Shown here piece after piece: positions 18,588 through 27,420 of a stretch of DNA of 64,000 nt (within the stretch, counting starts at the first letter, position 1; every line of letters begins with the position of its first letter). The stretch is from Anaerolineae bacterium (lineage in GTDB: Bacteria > Chloroflexota > Anaerolineae > Anaerolineales > Anaerolineaceae): the NCBI GenBank assembly GCA_013314735.1, contig JABUFD010000001.1:620001-684000 (forward strand). The letters run 5' to 3'. The translations under genes and the position numbers were made by a program. Below the pieces are notes generated by a model, which was not told the DNA's origin, did not search any database, and was given only the letters and a program-made list of their open reading frames with translations.

Positions 18588-18851
18588 CTACTCCGCCGGT
18601 TGGGTTGGCATGCGCAGCATCGCGTCAAACTTTTCCAATTCGGCAAAAGCTTCCAGTGTCAGACGGGCTTCCTCTTCGCTGAGGATGTTCAGGCCGAAGC
18701 CGGCATGGATGATGATGTAATCGCCGATTTTGGCTTCGGGCAGGGTTTCAATGCAGACTTCCTGCGTGACCCCGCTGATATCGACCTTGCACATACGGAG
18801 ACCGCCGCTTTCGCTGGTCTCAATGATTTTTCCGGGAATTGCCAGGCACAT
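18588..18851 (-). CDS. hypC: Hydrogenase maturation chaperone HypC
   Basis: An 87-residue chaperone that binds HypD and the hydrogenase large subunit precursor. It starts with the invariant MCLAIPGKI, whose Cys2 ligates iron after removal of Met1. The [12 protein letters not shown] segment is also typical. It sits between hypF (12 bp) and hypD (5 bp). Confidence 0.96.
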   Translation of the reverse strand: MCLAIPGKIIETSESGGLRMCKVDISGVTQEVCIETLPEAKIGDYIIIHAGFGLNILSEEEARLTLEAFAELEKFDAMLRMPTQPAE

Positions 18852-18863
18852 AGGGTTGTCCTT

Positions 18864-21179
18864 TCAAGAACGGGTTGGTTTCAATTCTAATACAGAAGCC
18901 GCCCCAGCTAGTTGTCCCAGGGCGATTCCGCCATCATTGGTGGGAACCTGCCGATGGGTCAGTACCTCAAAACCGTGGGTTTCCAGGGCTGAAACGGTGC
19001 GGTTGAACAGATAACGATTTTGCCAGACCCCGCCGCTGAGAACAACCGTGTTGAGCTGGCGTTCCTGCCGCAACTGGCAGCAGATGGTTTGGGTCAACTG
19101 GACGATGCTGTTGTGGAAGCGTGCCGCGAGGACCGCCTGCGGGATGCCCTGCAGAATCTCATCGAGAAACGACGTCCAGAACGGGTCCAGATCGATTTGG
19201 TGAGAAGTGGGATCCACATGGATCGGGTACCAACCCCGTTCGGTTCGGGACGCCACTGCTTCCATCTCGATCGCTGCCTGGCCTTCGTAGTTCACCACGT
19301 GGCGGATGCCGATCAGGGAGGATACGGCATCAAACAACCGGCCCATACTGGATGTCAGCGGGGTGTTGACCTGACGGGTCAGCTGGTTGTCCAGCACGCT
19401 TTTTTCCTGCTCGGTCAGCGCGATGCAGGAGGGGAGGGATTTGTTCCAGGCCATCTGCGCCTGCCAGAGATGCGCCAGCGCCATCACGGCGGGTTTGCGG
19501 GTGGCACGGTCGCCGCCGGGTTGGGGGACATACGGCAAATGTGAGGCGCGCTCATAATGGTGAATGTTGCCCACCAGGAATTCACCTCCCCACACCGCGC
19601 CGTCGGTGCCATAACCAGTGCCGTCGAAAATGCAGCCGATCACCTCCTGCCGGGTGTCCCAGCGTTCATGTTCCGCCAGGCAGGCTGCCAGGTGGGCATG
19701 ATGGTGATGGATTTCCACGAGCGGCAGGCTTTCCTGCTCGGCACGCCTGTGGGCATAGGCAGAAGCCAGGTAGGCGGGATGGAGGTCACAGGCGATCGCC
19801 TGGGGCTGGATGCGGAACAGTTTCTCGAAATGGCGGATGCCTTCGGTGAAGGAGCGTTCGGTTTCATAGTTTTCCAGGTCGCCGATGTGATGGCTGAGGA
19901 AAGCATACCGCTCACGGCTGAGGCAGAAGGTGTTCTTCAGCTCCGCCCCGGCAGCCAATATTTGGGGAAACTCGCGGTTGAAAACCAGCGGATCGGGGGC
20001 GTAACCGCGCGAGCGGCGGATTGGATAGAGATCATTCCGCAGGACCTGTACCACGCTGTCATCGGTGCTGATGTGGATCGGGCGGTCATGCAGTAAAAAG
20101 CCGTCCGCCAGTGGTGAGAGGCGCTGGATGGCGTCATCGTCTTCGTAGGCGATCGGTTCTTCACTGAGGTTGCCGCTGGTCATCACCAGCACGGGCGGGA
20201 AGCCGGTTGCTGGTTCCATCAACAGCAGATGCAGCGGGGTGTACGGCAGCATAAAGCCGAGGGTAAGCTGCCCGGGAGCCAGCTCCGCCGGCAGGCTGCA
20301 GCCCGGTTTGCGCTGCAACAGGACAATCGGTTTCTGGCGTGATATGAGGATTTCCGCTTCCTGCGGTGGTACACAGCAATGGGTTTCAACCGTTTCGAGG
20401 TCGAACGCCATCAGGGCAAAAGGCTTGTCCGAACGGCGTTTGCGGCGGCGCAGTTCTGCCACGGCAAACGGGTTTGCGGCATCACACGCCAGGTGGTATC
20501 CGCCCAACCCCTTTACTGCGAGAATTTTACCGTTTTGGAGTGCTTTTCGTGCGTTCTGGATGGCATCGTCCTTGCGAGCAAAGACCGCGCCGTCCTCTTG
20601 GTACCAGACTTGCGGTCCGCACACATCGCATGCCACCGGTTGGGCATGAAATCGCCTATCAAGCGGGTTTTCATACTCCATGCGGCAGTCAGCACACAGC
20701 GGAAAATCCGCCATGGCGGTATATGGCCTGTCATAGGGAATATCACGGATGATGGTGAAACGTGGCCCACAATTGGTGCAGTTGATGAACGGGTAACGGT
20801 AACGACGGTCGGCAGGATCGAACAATTCTCGTCGGCAGTCTTCGCAGATCGACGTATCCGGTGACACCGGGATAAATTCCCCGGCCTGCGGCAGGCTGTG
20901 GCGGATTTCAAAGCCGGTGAAGGATTGAGGAGGTATGCTTTCCTGTTGAATCTCATCGATCTTTGCCAGCGGGGGCATTTTAGCGCGCAGGTCGGCAGAA
21001 AAGGCCGCCAACTGGGCAGGTGTGCCATCTACCTCAATCTGCACACCGCTGGAGCTGTTGAGTACCCAGCCATTGAGGTGGTGTTCCCGGGCAAGTGAAT
21101 AGACAAAGGGGCGGAATCCGACCCCCTGAACGATCCCCCGTATGTTGATCCTGAGTCCATCCAGTGGGGTTGTTTCCAT
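18864..21179 (-). CDS. hypF: Carbamoyltransferase HypF
   Basis: HypF uses carbamoyl phosphate and ATP to carbamoylate the C-terminal cysteine of HypE, the first step of cyanide ligand synthesis. The 771-residue protein has the normal domain order: acylphosphatase (about 1-95, RGIVQGVGFRPFVYSLA), two zinc fingers (CEDCRRE...CTNCGPRF and CADCRMEY...CDVCGP), a YrdC-like domain (LAVKGLGGYHLACDA), and the C-terminal Kae1-like carbamoyltransferase domain (VEIHHHHAHLAACLAEH; GTGYGTDGAVWGGEF). No truncation is seen. It lies 29 bp after hypB. Confidence 0.97.
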   Translation of the reverse strand: METTPLDGLRINIRGIVQGVGFRPFVYSLAREHHLNGWVLNSSSGVQIEVDGTPAQLAAFSADLRAKMPPLAKIDEIQQESIPPQSFTGFEIRHSLPQAGEFIPVSPDTSICEDCRRELFDPADRRYRYPFINCTNCGPRFTIIRDIPYDRPYTAMADFPLCADCRMEYENPLDRRFHAQPVACDVCGPQVWYQEDGAVFARKDDAIQNARKALQNGKILAVKGLGGYHLACDAANPFAVAELRRRKRRSDKPFALMAFDLETVETHCCVPPQEAEILISRQKPIVLLQRKPGCSLPAELAPGQLTLGFMLPYTPLHLLLMEPATGFPPVLVMTSGNLSEEPIAYEDDDAIQRLSPLADGFLLHDRPIHISTDDSVVQVLRNDLYPIRRSRGYAPDPLVFNREFPQILAAGAELKNTFCLSRERYAFLSHHIGDLENYETERSFTEGIRHFEKLFRIQPQAIACDLHPAYLASAYAHRRAEQESLPLVEIHHHHAHLAACLAEHERWDTRQEVIGCIFDGTGYGTDGAVWGGEFLVGNIHHYERASHLPYVPQPGGDRATRKPAVMALAHLWQAQMAWNKSLPSCIALTEQEKSVLDNQLTRQVNTPLTSSMGRLFDAVSSLIGIRHVVNYEGQAAIEMEAVASRTERGWYPIHVDPTSHQIDLDPFWTSFLDEILQGIPQAVLAARFHNSIVQLTQTICCQLRQERQLNTVVLSGGVWQNRYLFNRTVSALETHGFEVLTHRQVPTNDGGIALGQLAGAASVLELKPTRS

Positions 21180-21208
21180 CCTGCGGGTGGTTCTTTCTAT
21201 CGGGGCGG

Positions 21209-21937
21209 TCAGTGGGTATGTGTATGCTCCCGGTGGTGCCGGTGCTGATGTTCGTGGATTCTCTCTTCCAGCCAGGCTGTCCAGGCGGCAATGCCTTCAC
21301 CCGATTTTGCGGAAAGCGCGAAGCTTTCCAAACCGGGGTTGAGCATTTCCAACCCCTGCAGGAAGTAATCCATCTTGAAATCAATATAGGGCATCAGGTC
21401 GGTTTTGTTGAGCAGGATCACGTCAATCCCGCGGTAAATGTTGGGGTATTTGTAGGGCTTGTCATCGCCTTCCGGCACAGATGCGATCACCACATTGGCG
21501 TGGGTGCCCAGGGCAACCCCCGCCGGGCACACCAGGTTGCCGACATTTTCGATGATCAGGAGGTCCAGTTCATCCAGTTCCAGTTCATCCATGCCGTGCA
21601 GGGTCATGTGCGCATCGAGGTGGCAGTTGCCGCCTGTATTGATCTGGACGGCAGGTACACCCTTTGCGATGATCTTGTCAGCATCAATCGTCACCGGGGC
21701 AGTATCGCCCTCGATCACGGCAATTTTGTAGCGATCAGAAAGTGCTTCGATGGTCTTGAGAATGACCGAAGTTTTCCCTGCGCCGGGGGAAGCCATGATA
21801 TTGATGCCGAACACACCGGCCTTGTCAAGTAGTTTGCGGTTGTGGGCAGCCAGCTGGTCATTCTGGCTCATGATGTTTTCGACTATCGAAACATGGTCGT
21901 GAGTATGGTCGTGGGAATGGTCGTGGCTATTGCACAT
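21209..21937 (-). CDS. hypB: Nickel-inserting GTPase HypB
   Basis: HypB is a SIMIBI GTPase that works with HypA to insert nickel into the hydrogenase large subunit. The 242-residue protein has the P-loop SPGAGKTSVILKTIEAL near residue 40, the motif IENVGNLVCPA with the metal-binding cysteine, and NKTDL. Histidine-rich stretches occur at both ends: CNSHDHSHDHTHDH at the N-terminus and HEHQHRHHREHTHTH at the C-terminus. N-terminal His stretches in HypB store nickel; a second one at the C-terminus is less usual. The ATG at 21937 overlaps the end of hypA by 11 bp. Confidence 0.96.
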   Translation of the reverse strand: MCNSHDHSHDHTHDHVSIVENIMSQNDQLAAHNRKLLDKAGVFGINIMASPGAGKTSVILKTIEALSDRYKIAVIEGDTAPVTIDADKIIAKGVPAVQINTGGNCHLDAHMTLHGMDELELDELDLLIIENVGNLVCPAGVALGTHANVVIASVPEGDDKPYKYPNIYRGIDVILLNKTDLMPYIDFKMDYFLQGLEMLNPGLESFALSAKSGEGIAAWTAWLEERIHEHQHRHHREHTHTH

Positions 21938-22289
21938 GGGTGGTCTCTTCCTTTGTGATTTTGATGCTGTCCACGTAGAATTCTTCGCCTTCGATGATCT
22001 TGAAACGGGCGGAATCACATTGCGGGCAGGGCATCAGTTCCTTCAATTGAAATTCATGTCCGCAGTTGTTGCACTTTGCGCGGGCAGGGATGCGGCGGAA
22101 ATGCAGGAGCGATTTTTCACACACGGTGTCTTTGGTGATGAAATCCCAATAAAATTGCACCGAATCATCGATGATGCTGGATAGGTCTCCAATCACCAGG
22201 TAGACATCTGTCACCCGTGTGGCGTTTTCCTGTCGTGCGAAGCGGGTGGTGATATTGAGGATGCTTTCAGTTACTGCCAGTTCATGCAT
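21927..22289 (-). CDS. hypA: Hydrogenase nickel metallochaperone HypA
   Basis: A 120-residue nickel chaperone acting with HypB. It starts with MHELAVTESI, whose His2 binds nickel, and has the zinc site CNNCGHEFQ...CPQC with two CxxC pairs. Full family length. First gene of the hypABFCDE run; its 3' end overlaps hypB. Confidence 0.96.
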   Translation of the reverse strand: MHELAVTESILNITTRFARQENATRVTDVYLVIGDLSSIIDDSVQFYWDFITKDTVCEKSLLHFRRIPARAKCNNCGHEFQLKELMPCPQCDSARFKIIEGEEFYVDSIKITKEETTHVQ

Positions 22290-22382
22290 GCGGTGATTAT
22301 ATCACGCGGCCTGCGCCAGGCGTTGAATATTAATAAATTATTGCTTGTAAATTGGCATGTCTTTTCGTGAAAAAAGTCACAT

Positions 22383-22877
22383 TCAGGGGTTTTCATCGAG
22401 CCATGCGAGGATGCCTGCCACAGCTTCCTGTGCCAACACGGCAGTACGAGGCGATAATGATTGTTCGAAACCAAAGGCATATCCGCGAACGGACATCAGC
22501 ATGGCGTCTGGGACATGGCCATTCACGGTTTGCGCCAGGGAAAGCAAGCTTTGCGGATTCATGTGGTGCGTCAGAGGGGAGTGTTCGTAGAGGGACTGGA
22601 GTGGGATGAATTGAAGTTCCTCCGGGATGGCACCGGTGTGGGCGTCGACAAAGCAGACCGCATCATATTGGGCGAGGATATCAACCATTTCGGGCAGGAG
22701 CTGGAGCTCAAACAGGAAATGCGGGTATGCGCCTTCTTGTGCAAAGGATTCGCTGTATGGGCTCGATGGGCAGGTTCGTCCCAACCCCGCGGCAACGCCA
22801 CACAGGATATGCCAGGCAACGCCATCGTCGCCGCGGTCAAAATTTCCAATTCCTATGATTAAAACTGATTGTTCCAT
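22383..22877 (-). CDS. Hydrogenase maturation protease (M52/HyaD family)
   Basis: A 164-residue endopeptidase that removes the C-terminal tail of a NiFe-hydrogenase large subunit after metal insertion. It shows the family pattern: IIGIGNFDRGDDGVAW at the N-terminus with a metal-ligand Asp, VDAHTG near residue 75, and THHMNPQSLL with the later His ligand. The start at 22877 fits the family N-terminus; the frame open to 22994 adds an unconserved segment. It lies 93 bp upstream of hypA on the same strand. The hydrogenase it processes must be encoded outside the window. Confidence 0.9.
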   Translation of the reverse strand: MEQSVLIIGIGNFDRGDDGVAWHILCGVAAGLGRTCPSSPYSESFAQEGAYPHFLFELQLLPEMVDILAQYDAVCFVDAHTGAIPEELQFIPLQSLYEHSPLTHHMNPQSLLSLAQTVNGHVPDAMLMSVRGYAFGFEQSLSPRTAVLAQEAVAGILAWLDENP

Positions 22878-22961
22878 GTCGATACGCTCCGAACCAGGGG
22901 ATATGTTACCAGAAAACCAATCCAGCCACAAGAAAGGCTTGCCTCGAACGGAGGCTACCGG

Positions 22962-22967
22962 TACAAT
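22962..22967 (+). promoter_or_regulatory. -10 box of the HExxH protein gene, probably leaderless
   Basis: TACAAT ends 6 bp before the ATG at 22974, so transcription would start at or very near the start codon. No Shine-Dalgarno sequence lies in between. Confidence 0.45.
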
Positions 22968-22973
22968 AGCAAT

Positions 22974-23615
22974 ATGAGCAGTCTGGAAGACCAAATATCA
23001 CACCGCTTTGGCTGGCGGATGGCATCGACCTTTGGAGAGCGCGAGATGCAGGTGATGCTGGAGGCCGGCCAATCCATCGGGGCCATGATCGAGCGGAAAT
23101 TGCCCGGCGTGAATGGTGATAACTGGATTCGCCACTATCTTGGTCGGGCAGTGATCCACCGTGGGGGTTTACCGCAAAAAGTAGTATCATTGGCGAACAA
23201 TGGGGCGGACATCTCGCTGGTGTTTGTCAATTTTCATGTGTGGCTGTATCCGCGCCTTTTCCAAACTTACAAGCCGGAACGCTGGTTTGTGCACGAACTG
23301 GTGCATGTGCTTGACAACGAAATCCGCCGTTACGGGGTCTGGATCGGCGGAGGGCCATCGGATGAATTGATTGTAGCGATGGGTGGAAAACCGTCCGGGC
23401 TGCGCTGGGGCAACGGAAAATCCCTGGCGGCCACACTCCCCATGGGCAACCTGTGGGCAGTTCACAACCACGGCATGTCACCGAAATACGGTGATAACTC
23501 GAGCGCGGATTACTTCGCTGAAGCCTTCACCTGGCTGGTCTACGATGAGAGCAAAATTCCGGAGAATGCGTTGGTCTGGATGAATCGTTGGCTGGCAACC
23601 ACAGCGGTTCCCTAG
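22974..23615 (+). CDS. Putative zinc metallopeptidase-like protein (HExxH), function unknown
   Basis: A 213-residue protein of unknown function. The motif WFVHELVHVLDNEI near residue 105 gives a HExxH zinc site, and DYFAEAFTWLVY about 75 residues later supplies a plausible glutamate ligand. This pattern resembles the anthrax lethal factor/Pro-Pro endopeptidase-like gluzincins. No signal peptide is visible. It lies beside the hydrogenase protease gene on the opposite strand. The start at 22974 is preferred over the upstream frame because of its -10 box. Protease activity is inferred from motifs only. Confidence 0.7.
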   Translation: MSSLEDQISHRFGWRMASTFGEREMQVMLEAGQSIGAMIERKLPGVNGDNWIRHYLGRAVIHRGGLPQKVVSLANNGADISLVFVNFHVWLYPRLFQTYKPERWFVHELVHVLDNEIRRYGVWIGGGPSDELIVAMGGKPSGLRWGNGKSLAATLPMGNLWAVHNHGMSPKYGDNSSADYFAEAFTWLVYDESKIPENALVWMNRWLATTAVP

Positions 23616-23633
23616 CCTTATGGACATACATTT

Positions 23634-23668
23634 AAAAAGAAATGGCCAACGTTTCTGTTGACCATTTC
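23634..23668 (-). terminator. Terminator of the cold-shock gene
   Basis: The stem GAAATGG-CAAC / GTTG-CCATTTC (23639-23650 with 23657-23668, one mismatch) is followed on the minus strand by TTTTT. It also lies between convergent genes and may stop transcription both ways. Confidence 0.75.
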
Positions 23669-23691
23669 CAATTGGGTTGTTTTATTCTCGT

Positions 23692-23904
23692 TTACTCAAG
23701 AACGGTCACATTGACCGCTTTCTTGCCTTTGTCACCCTGCTCAACAGCGAACTCGACGCGCTGGCCTTCGACCAGTTCGCGGAAGCTGCGACCATTGATG
23801 CCGGAATAGTGCACAAAGTAATCTGTGCCGTCTTCGCCGGAAATAAAACCATAGCCTTTTTGGCTGTTGAACCACTTTACGGTTCCGTGCTGCGTGTTGC
23901 TCAT
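23692..23904 (-). CDS. Cold-shock protein (CspA family)
   Basis: A 70-residue single OB-fold protein that binds single-stranded RNA and DNA and melts RNA structure. It has both nucleic-acid-binding motifs, KWFNSQKGYGFIS (RNP1) and DYFVHYSGI (RNP2). AGGAGA at 23913-23918 is the ribosome binding site. Its leader has a promoter and a hairpin-plus-U-run structure, listed separately. Confidence 0.97.
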   Translation of the reverse strand: MSNTQHGTVKWFNSQKGYGFISGEDGTDYFVHYSGINGRSFRELVEGQRVEFAVEQGDKGKKAVNVTVLE

Positions 23905-23920
23905 TAAAAAAATCTCCTAC

Positions 23921-23952
23921 AAAAAAAGAAAAAAAGCAACCTGTGTCAGGTT
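23921..23952 (-). promoter_or_regulatory. Terminator-like hairpin in the cold-shock mRNA leader
   Basis: On the minus strand the leader forms AACCTG-ACA-CAGGTT (23938-23952), followed by two T runs (23921-23935) just before the ribosome binding site. This has the form of an intrinsic terminator inside the 5' leader and may act as an attenuator or temperature-sensitive structure. Confidence 0.55.
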
Positions 23953-23979
23953 ACTGCCGGATTTAACCCAGCGATTAAC

Positions 23980-24007
23980 ATTATACACGAAATTTCCGTA
24001 CCGGCAA
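23980..24007 (-). promoter_or_regulatory. Cold-shock gene promoter
   Basis: On the minus strand TTGCCG (24002-24007) and TATAAT (23980-23985) are separated by 16 bp. Transcription would begin near 23973, giving a leader of about 69 nt. Confidence 0.6.
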
Positions 24008-24255
24008 GATGGAATATGATGTGAGTAACGGTACCTTCACGTTTTGGGTGTCAACCTTTCTTTCCGATGTATGACGTTGCTGCATTGATACTGTTCTGAA
24101 TCCGGCAATTACTGGAAGTGGTATGCAGGAATCAGAACCCATCAATCGGAATACACCAGAGCAACCTTTCTTTATCATTTCTCAAAAGAGATCAACAATT
24201 GGATGCAGTAGTTGAAAGAAATGAAAACAAATAAAATAGAATAAACCGATAGAAA

Positions 24256-24284
24256 TTGACACTGAACATGTTCATTTGTATACT
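24256..24284 (+). promoter_or_regulatory. rhaA promoter with palindromic operator in the spacer
   Basis: TTGACA (24256-24261), a 17-bp spacer and TATACT (24279-24284) form a near-consensus promoter. The spacer holds the perfect 12-bp palindrome TGAACATGTTCA (24263-24274), and a further TGAACA half-site lies at 24302-24307. A repressor binding here would block polymerase; its identity is unknown. Confidence 0.65.
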
Positions 24285-24316
24285 GGTGAAAAGATTGATA
24301 CTGAACAGGAGCAAAT

Positions 24317-25576
24317 ATGGACACTTTGGAAAAAGCGTATGCTGTCGCAAAAGAACAGTACGCAGCATATGGTGTGGATACAGAGGCAGCATTGGCCTGG
24401 TTGGACAAGATCCAGCTTAGTATGCATTGCTGGCAAGGTGATGACGTGGCTGGCCTGGAATCCACCGGCGAAGCCCTCAGCGGTGGGATTGCAACCACTG
24501 GCAACTATCCGGGACAGGCACGCAATGGAGATGAACTGAGAGCTGATCTTGATCTGGCCTACAGCCTGATTCCCGGCACACACCGGATTAACCTGCATGC
24601 CAGCTATGCCGAAACCGATGGCGTGGTGGTTCCGCGCAACGAACTACGCCCCGAACATTTTTCCCGCTGGGCGGATTGGGCCAAGGACAAAGGGCATGGC
24701 GTCGATTTCAATCCAACCTTCTTCAGCCACCCACTCGCTGCAAGCGGCTTCACTCTTTCCGATGTAGATGCGGGTATCCGCCAATATTGGATCGAGCATG
24801 CCATTGCCTGCCGTGAGATCGGCGCTGCGTTTGGTAAAACACTGGGCACCCCGACAGTGACCAATGTCTGGATTCCTGATGGGATGAAAGATGTCCCTGT
24901 CGACCGGTTGGCACCGCGCGAACGGCTGGTGAAAAGTCTGGATGCGATTTTTGAAAAGGAAATTGATCCGGCCTATAACCTGGATGCTGTGGAATGCAAA
25001 CTGTTCGGGCTGGGTTCTGAAAGCTATGTGGTGGGTTCCCATGAGTTCTACATGGGGTATGCCGTCAGCCGCGGCAAACTGCTGACGCTCGATAGCGGTC
25101 ACTTCCATCCTACTGAAGTGATCTCTGATAAATTGTCCTCGATGTTCCTGTATGTTGATGAAATCCTGCTGCATGTCAGCCGCGGTGTACGCTGGGACAG
25201 CGACCACGTGGTGACATTGAATGATGAATTAAAGGCGATTGCCCACGAACTGGTAGCCGGGAATTTCCTGGATCGGGTCCACATCGGCCTCGATTACTTC
25301 GATGCCAGTATCAATCGCATCGCTGCCTGGTCGATCGGTATGCGCAACACGCAAAAAGCCCTGCTGATGGCGATGCTGGAACCGCTGGAAGTAATGCGCT
25401 CGTTTGAAAATGCCGGCGATTATACCAAACGGCTGGGCTTCATGGAAACCTGGAATGAAATGCCCTTTGGGGCGGTCTGGAACCAATTCTGCCTGACACA
25501 CGGTGTCCCGGTTGGATTCGATATGATGAAACCGATCAGCGATTATGAAGAGAAGGTCCTCTCCAAGAGAGGGTAA
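24317..25576 (+). CDS. rhaA: L-rhamnose isomerase
   Basis: Converts L-rhamnose to L-rhamnulose, the first step of rhamnose catabolism, in the cytoplasm. The 419-residue length is normal. Family segments are intact, including [13 protein letters not shown] at the N-terminus, [11 protein letters not shown], and the metal-site region [22 protein letters not shown] upstream of the ATG is the ribosome binding site. Rhamnulokinase and aldolase genes are not adjacent, so the rest of the pathway lies elsewhere. The promoter is listed separately and appears to be regulated. Confidence 0.96.
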   Translation: MDTLEKAYAVAKEQYAAYGVDTEAALAWLDKIQLSMHCWQGDDVAGLESTGEALSGGIATTGNYPGQARNGDELRADLDLAYSLIPGTHRINLHASYAETDGVVVPRNELRPEHFSRWADWAKDKGHGVDFNPTFFSHPLAASGFTLSDVDAGIRQYWIEHAIACREIGAAFGKTLGTPTVTNVWIPDGMKDVPVDRLAPRERLVKSLDAIFEKEIDPAYNLDAVECKLFGLGSESYVVGSHEFYMGYAVSRGKLLTLDSGHFHPTEVISDKLSSMFLYVDEILLHVSRGVRWDSDHVVTLNDELKAIAHELVAGNFLDRVHIGLDYFDASINRIAAWSIGMRNTQKALLMAMLEPLEVMRSFENAGDYTKRLGFMETWNEMPFGAVWNQFCLTHGVPVGFDMMKPISDYEEKVLSKRG

Positions 25577-25598
25577 TTCTCACAAAGCAAAACATCCC

Positions 25599-25631
25599 AA
25601 CAACACAGATGAATCACTCATCTGTGTTGTT
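25599..25631. terminator. Bidirectional terminator
   Basis: A perfect 14-bp stem (25599-25612 with 25618-25631, 5-nt loop) lies between the convergent rhaA and ferric-reductase-like genes. It includes the last codons and stop of the latter. T-rich sequence follows on both strands. Confidence 0.8.
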
Positions 25632-26385
25632 TCATTTCATAGGATTCTTTCGATTGTGGTAGTTGGTAGTCGACCTTTTTGTCATGGATTCTCACCATCT
25701 GTTGCCGCTGGGTGATGATACGGTAGAACAGGGCGGTAGCAAAAATACTTCCAGTAGACCAGTAAAGGGAATTCATCCACAAGGTTTCACTGTCTGAACC
25801 AGCCATGATACCGTGGATTAATATGCTGAGGAATACGATGTAACTAAAATAGTGCACGAGGCGCCATGTGCGCTTACCGATACGTTTTTTAAGGAAGTGG
25901 CTGATGAAAACAATGACCCAAAGGTAGAAGCCGATCTGCCCCATGCCAACCCATACAGGAAGATAATTGGTAGACCCAAATGGGAGAAAAATTTGTATCA
26001 ACGTATAATTCAAAAACCGGTCGCCCATGAGAATCAGAGCATGCACAACAGAAAAGCAAAGGCCCAGAATGCTCAAATATTGGTGCACATCCGAAGACAC
26101 AAGTCCCCCAGGGATTGCACTAGCTAGCTTGCTGGTGATGCCAACGCCCAATGTCATATTTAACCAGAGCAATAGGTAAGCAACAATCGCCGTTGCCCTG
26201 GAAAGATACCAAAAAATGTGCTGTTCCTGGCTCATGAGAGATGCGTTTAACGTTGGCACCCAGTTAAGAATCGCATAATAAGCAGCCATTGCACCTGTTG
26301 CTCCAGCCATGATCCATATCAGCAGCACTGGAAATTGGGTTTGTTTGATGACATTACTTTTTTGGGTTTCCTGTTGATGATTCAT
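25618..26385 (-). CDS. Ferric-reductase-like transmembrane haem protein
   Basis: A 255-residue membrane protein with about six helices, of the ferric reductase-like/MsrQ (YedZ) superfamily. Two haem-ligand pairs are visible: H-x13-H in HQYLSILGLCFSVVH, and HYFSYIVFLSILIH on a later helix with 12 residues between the histidines. This arrangement holds two b haems across the membrane. No FAD/NAD-binding domain is present, so electrons must come from a partner. It is the last gene of the PepSY/ApbE operon, 3 bp after apbE. The C-terminal tail is cytoplasmic and hydrophilic. Its electron donor and acceptor are unknown. Confidence 0.82.
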   Translation of the reverse strand: MNHQQETQKSNVIKQTQFPVLLIWIMAGATGAMAAYYAILNWVPTLNASLMSQEQHIFWYLSRATAIVAYLLLWLNMTLGVGITSKLASAIPGGLVSSDVHQYLSILGLCFSVVHALILMGDRFLNYTLIQIFLPFGSTNYLPVWVGMGQIGFYLWVIVFISHFLKKRIGKRTWRLVHYFSYIVFLSILIHGIMAGSDSETLWMNSLYWSTGSIFATALFYRIITQRQQMVRIHDKKVDYQLPQSKESYEMKQHR

Positions 26386-26388
26386 CGA

Positions 26389-27420
26389 TTATGTTTCCTG
26401 TAGATATGCCGAATGCATGGTCTTTTTCGTTGCAGGTTGCTGTGGTGATGGGGATTCCCATATAAGTTTTGGGAATTCCTGTGTCTGGCATGTTATGTAG
26501 GGGTGAAAATTCCGGGTCATTTTGATTGTCTGGTCATCAGTGATAATCAATGCAGCATGGTCGGGTTTCTCCTTAATCCATTCCAATCCTTTTTCGCTGC
26601 CCAAGATTAAAATTACTTTCGTAGAAATTTCTGCAAGCAGTGTGGTAGGCGCAATGACTGTGACGGAAAGTACATCAGTGTCTGCTGGTTGGCCAGTACG
26701 TGGATCTATAATGTGATGAACCATTTGGCCATCCACTGCCCATTTACGGTAGTCTTTACCAGAAGTAGCAACACCGCCAAGTCTGACATTAATTCTCTCA
26801 ATCTCACGATTATCACTCAGAGGATCTCTGATTCCGATTTTCCACGCCTGTTCGTGCCGTGGTTGGGCCGTGATGAAAAGATCGCCACCTACATTGACAA
26901 GTGATGGTCCAAAAGCACGCAGACGCTCTGCGGCACGCTGAGCAGCCCATCCTTTTGCAATGCCGCCATAATCCAATTGCATACCCTGGGGTATAGAGAT
27001 GACACGGTCTGTCGCATCCATATATATGTTGGATACATTGGGAATATTATAGATCGAATTCTGTGAAAAATCGCCGGCTACAGCCTTTGGAGAATGGCGC
27101 ATTCGGTCAAAATCATCTGTATAACCCGCACGCATTAATGCAGGCAATATGGCAGGATTCACCAATCCATCAGAAATTCTGACAGCAAGGAGAGCAAGGC
27201 GGGTTACTTCCCACAATGTTTCACTTGCCAGGAATGGTTTCCCTTCGGACCGGTTCAGTTGGCTGAGTTCACTATCCTTGCGAAATCGACTTAACGATTG
27301 TTCCCAATCCTCAAACCATCCGGGAACCTGCATGAGTGCTTGTTTTGTTCGAGAAGATGGATCGTCAACAATTGCGGTTACATGGCAACCCATGGCGCGA
27401 AATTGAATTTGCTGTATCAT
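26389..27420 (-). CDS. apbE: FAD:protein FMN transferase (ApbE family)
   Basis: ApbE enzymes attach FMN covalently to Thr/Ser of FMN_bind-type proteins, usually outside the membrane. The 343-residue protein has the family motifs LSRFRKDSELSQLN, LDYGGIAKGWAAQRA, NVGGDLF, GVATSGKDYRKW and HHIIDPRTGQPA. No clear signal peptide or lipobox is present, so export is uncertain. It overlaps the upstream gene by 4 bp and precedes the haem membrane protein by 3 bp. No FMN_bind substrate protein is visible in the operon. Confidence 0.92.
   Translation of the reverse strand: MIQQIQFRAMGCHVTAIVDDPSSRTKQALMQVPGWFEDWEQSLSRFRKDSELSQLNRSEGKPFLASETLWEVTRLALLAVRISDGLVNPAILPALMRAGYTDDFDRMRHSPKAVAGDFSQNSIYNIPNVSNIYMDATDRVISIPQGMQLDYGGIAKGWAAQRAAERLRAFGPSLVNVGGDLFITAQPRHEQAWKIGIRDPLSDNREIERINVRLGGVATSGKDYRKWAVDGQMVHHIIDPRTGQPADTDVLSVTVIAPTTLLAEISTKVILILGSEKGLEWIKEKPDHAALIITDDQTIKMTRNFHPYITCQTQEFPKLIWESPSPQQPATKKTMHSAYLQET

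Larger units (their letters stand above)
23905..24316. other. Intergenic region between cold-shock gene and rhaA
   Basis: The 412-bp region carries the cold-shock promoter and leader (23905-24007, minus strand) and the rhaA promoter with a palindrome (24256-24284, plus strand). The stretch from about 24010 to 24250 shows no gene or structure that I recognise. Confidence 0.6.
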
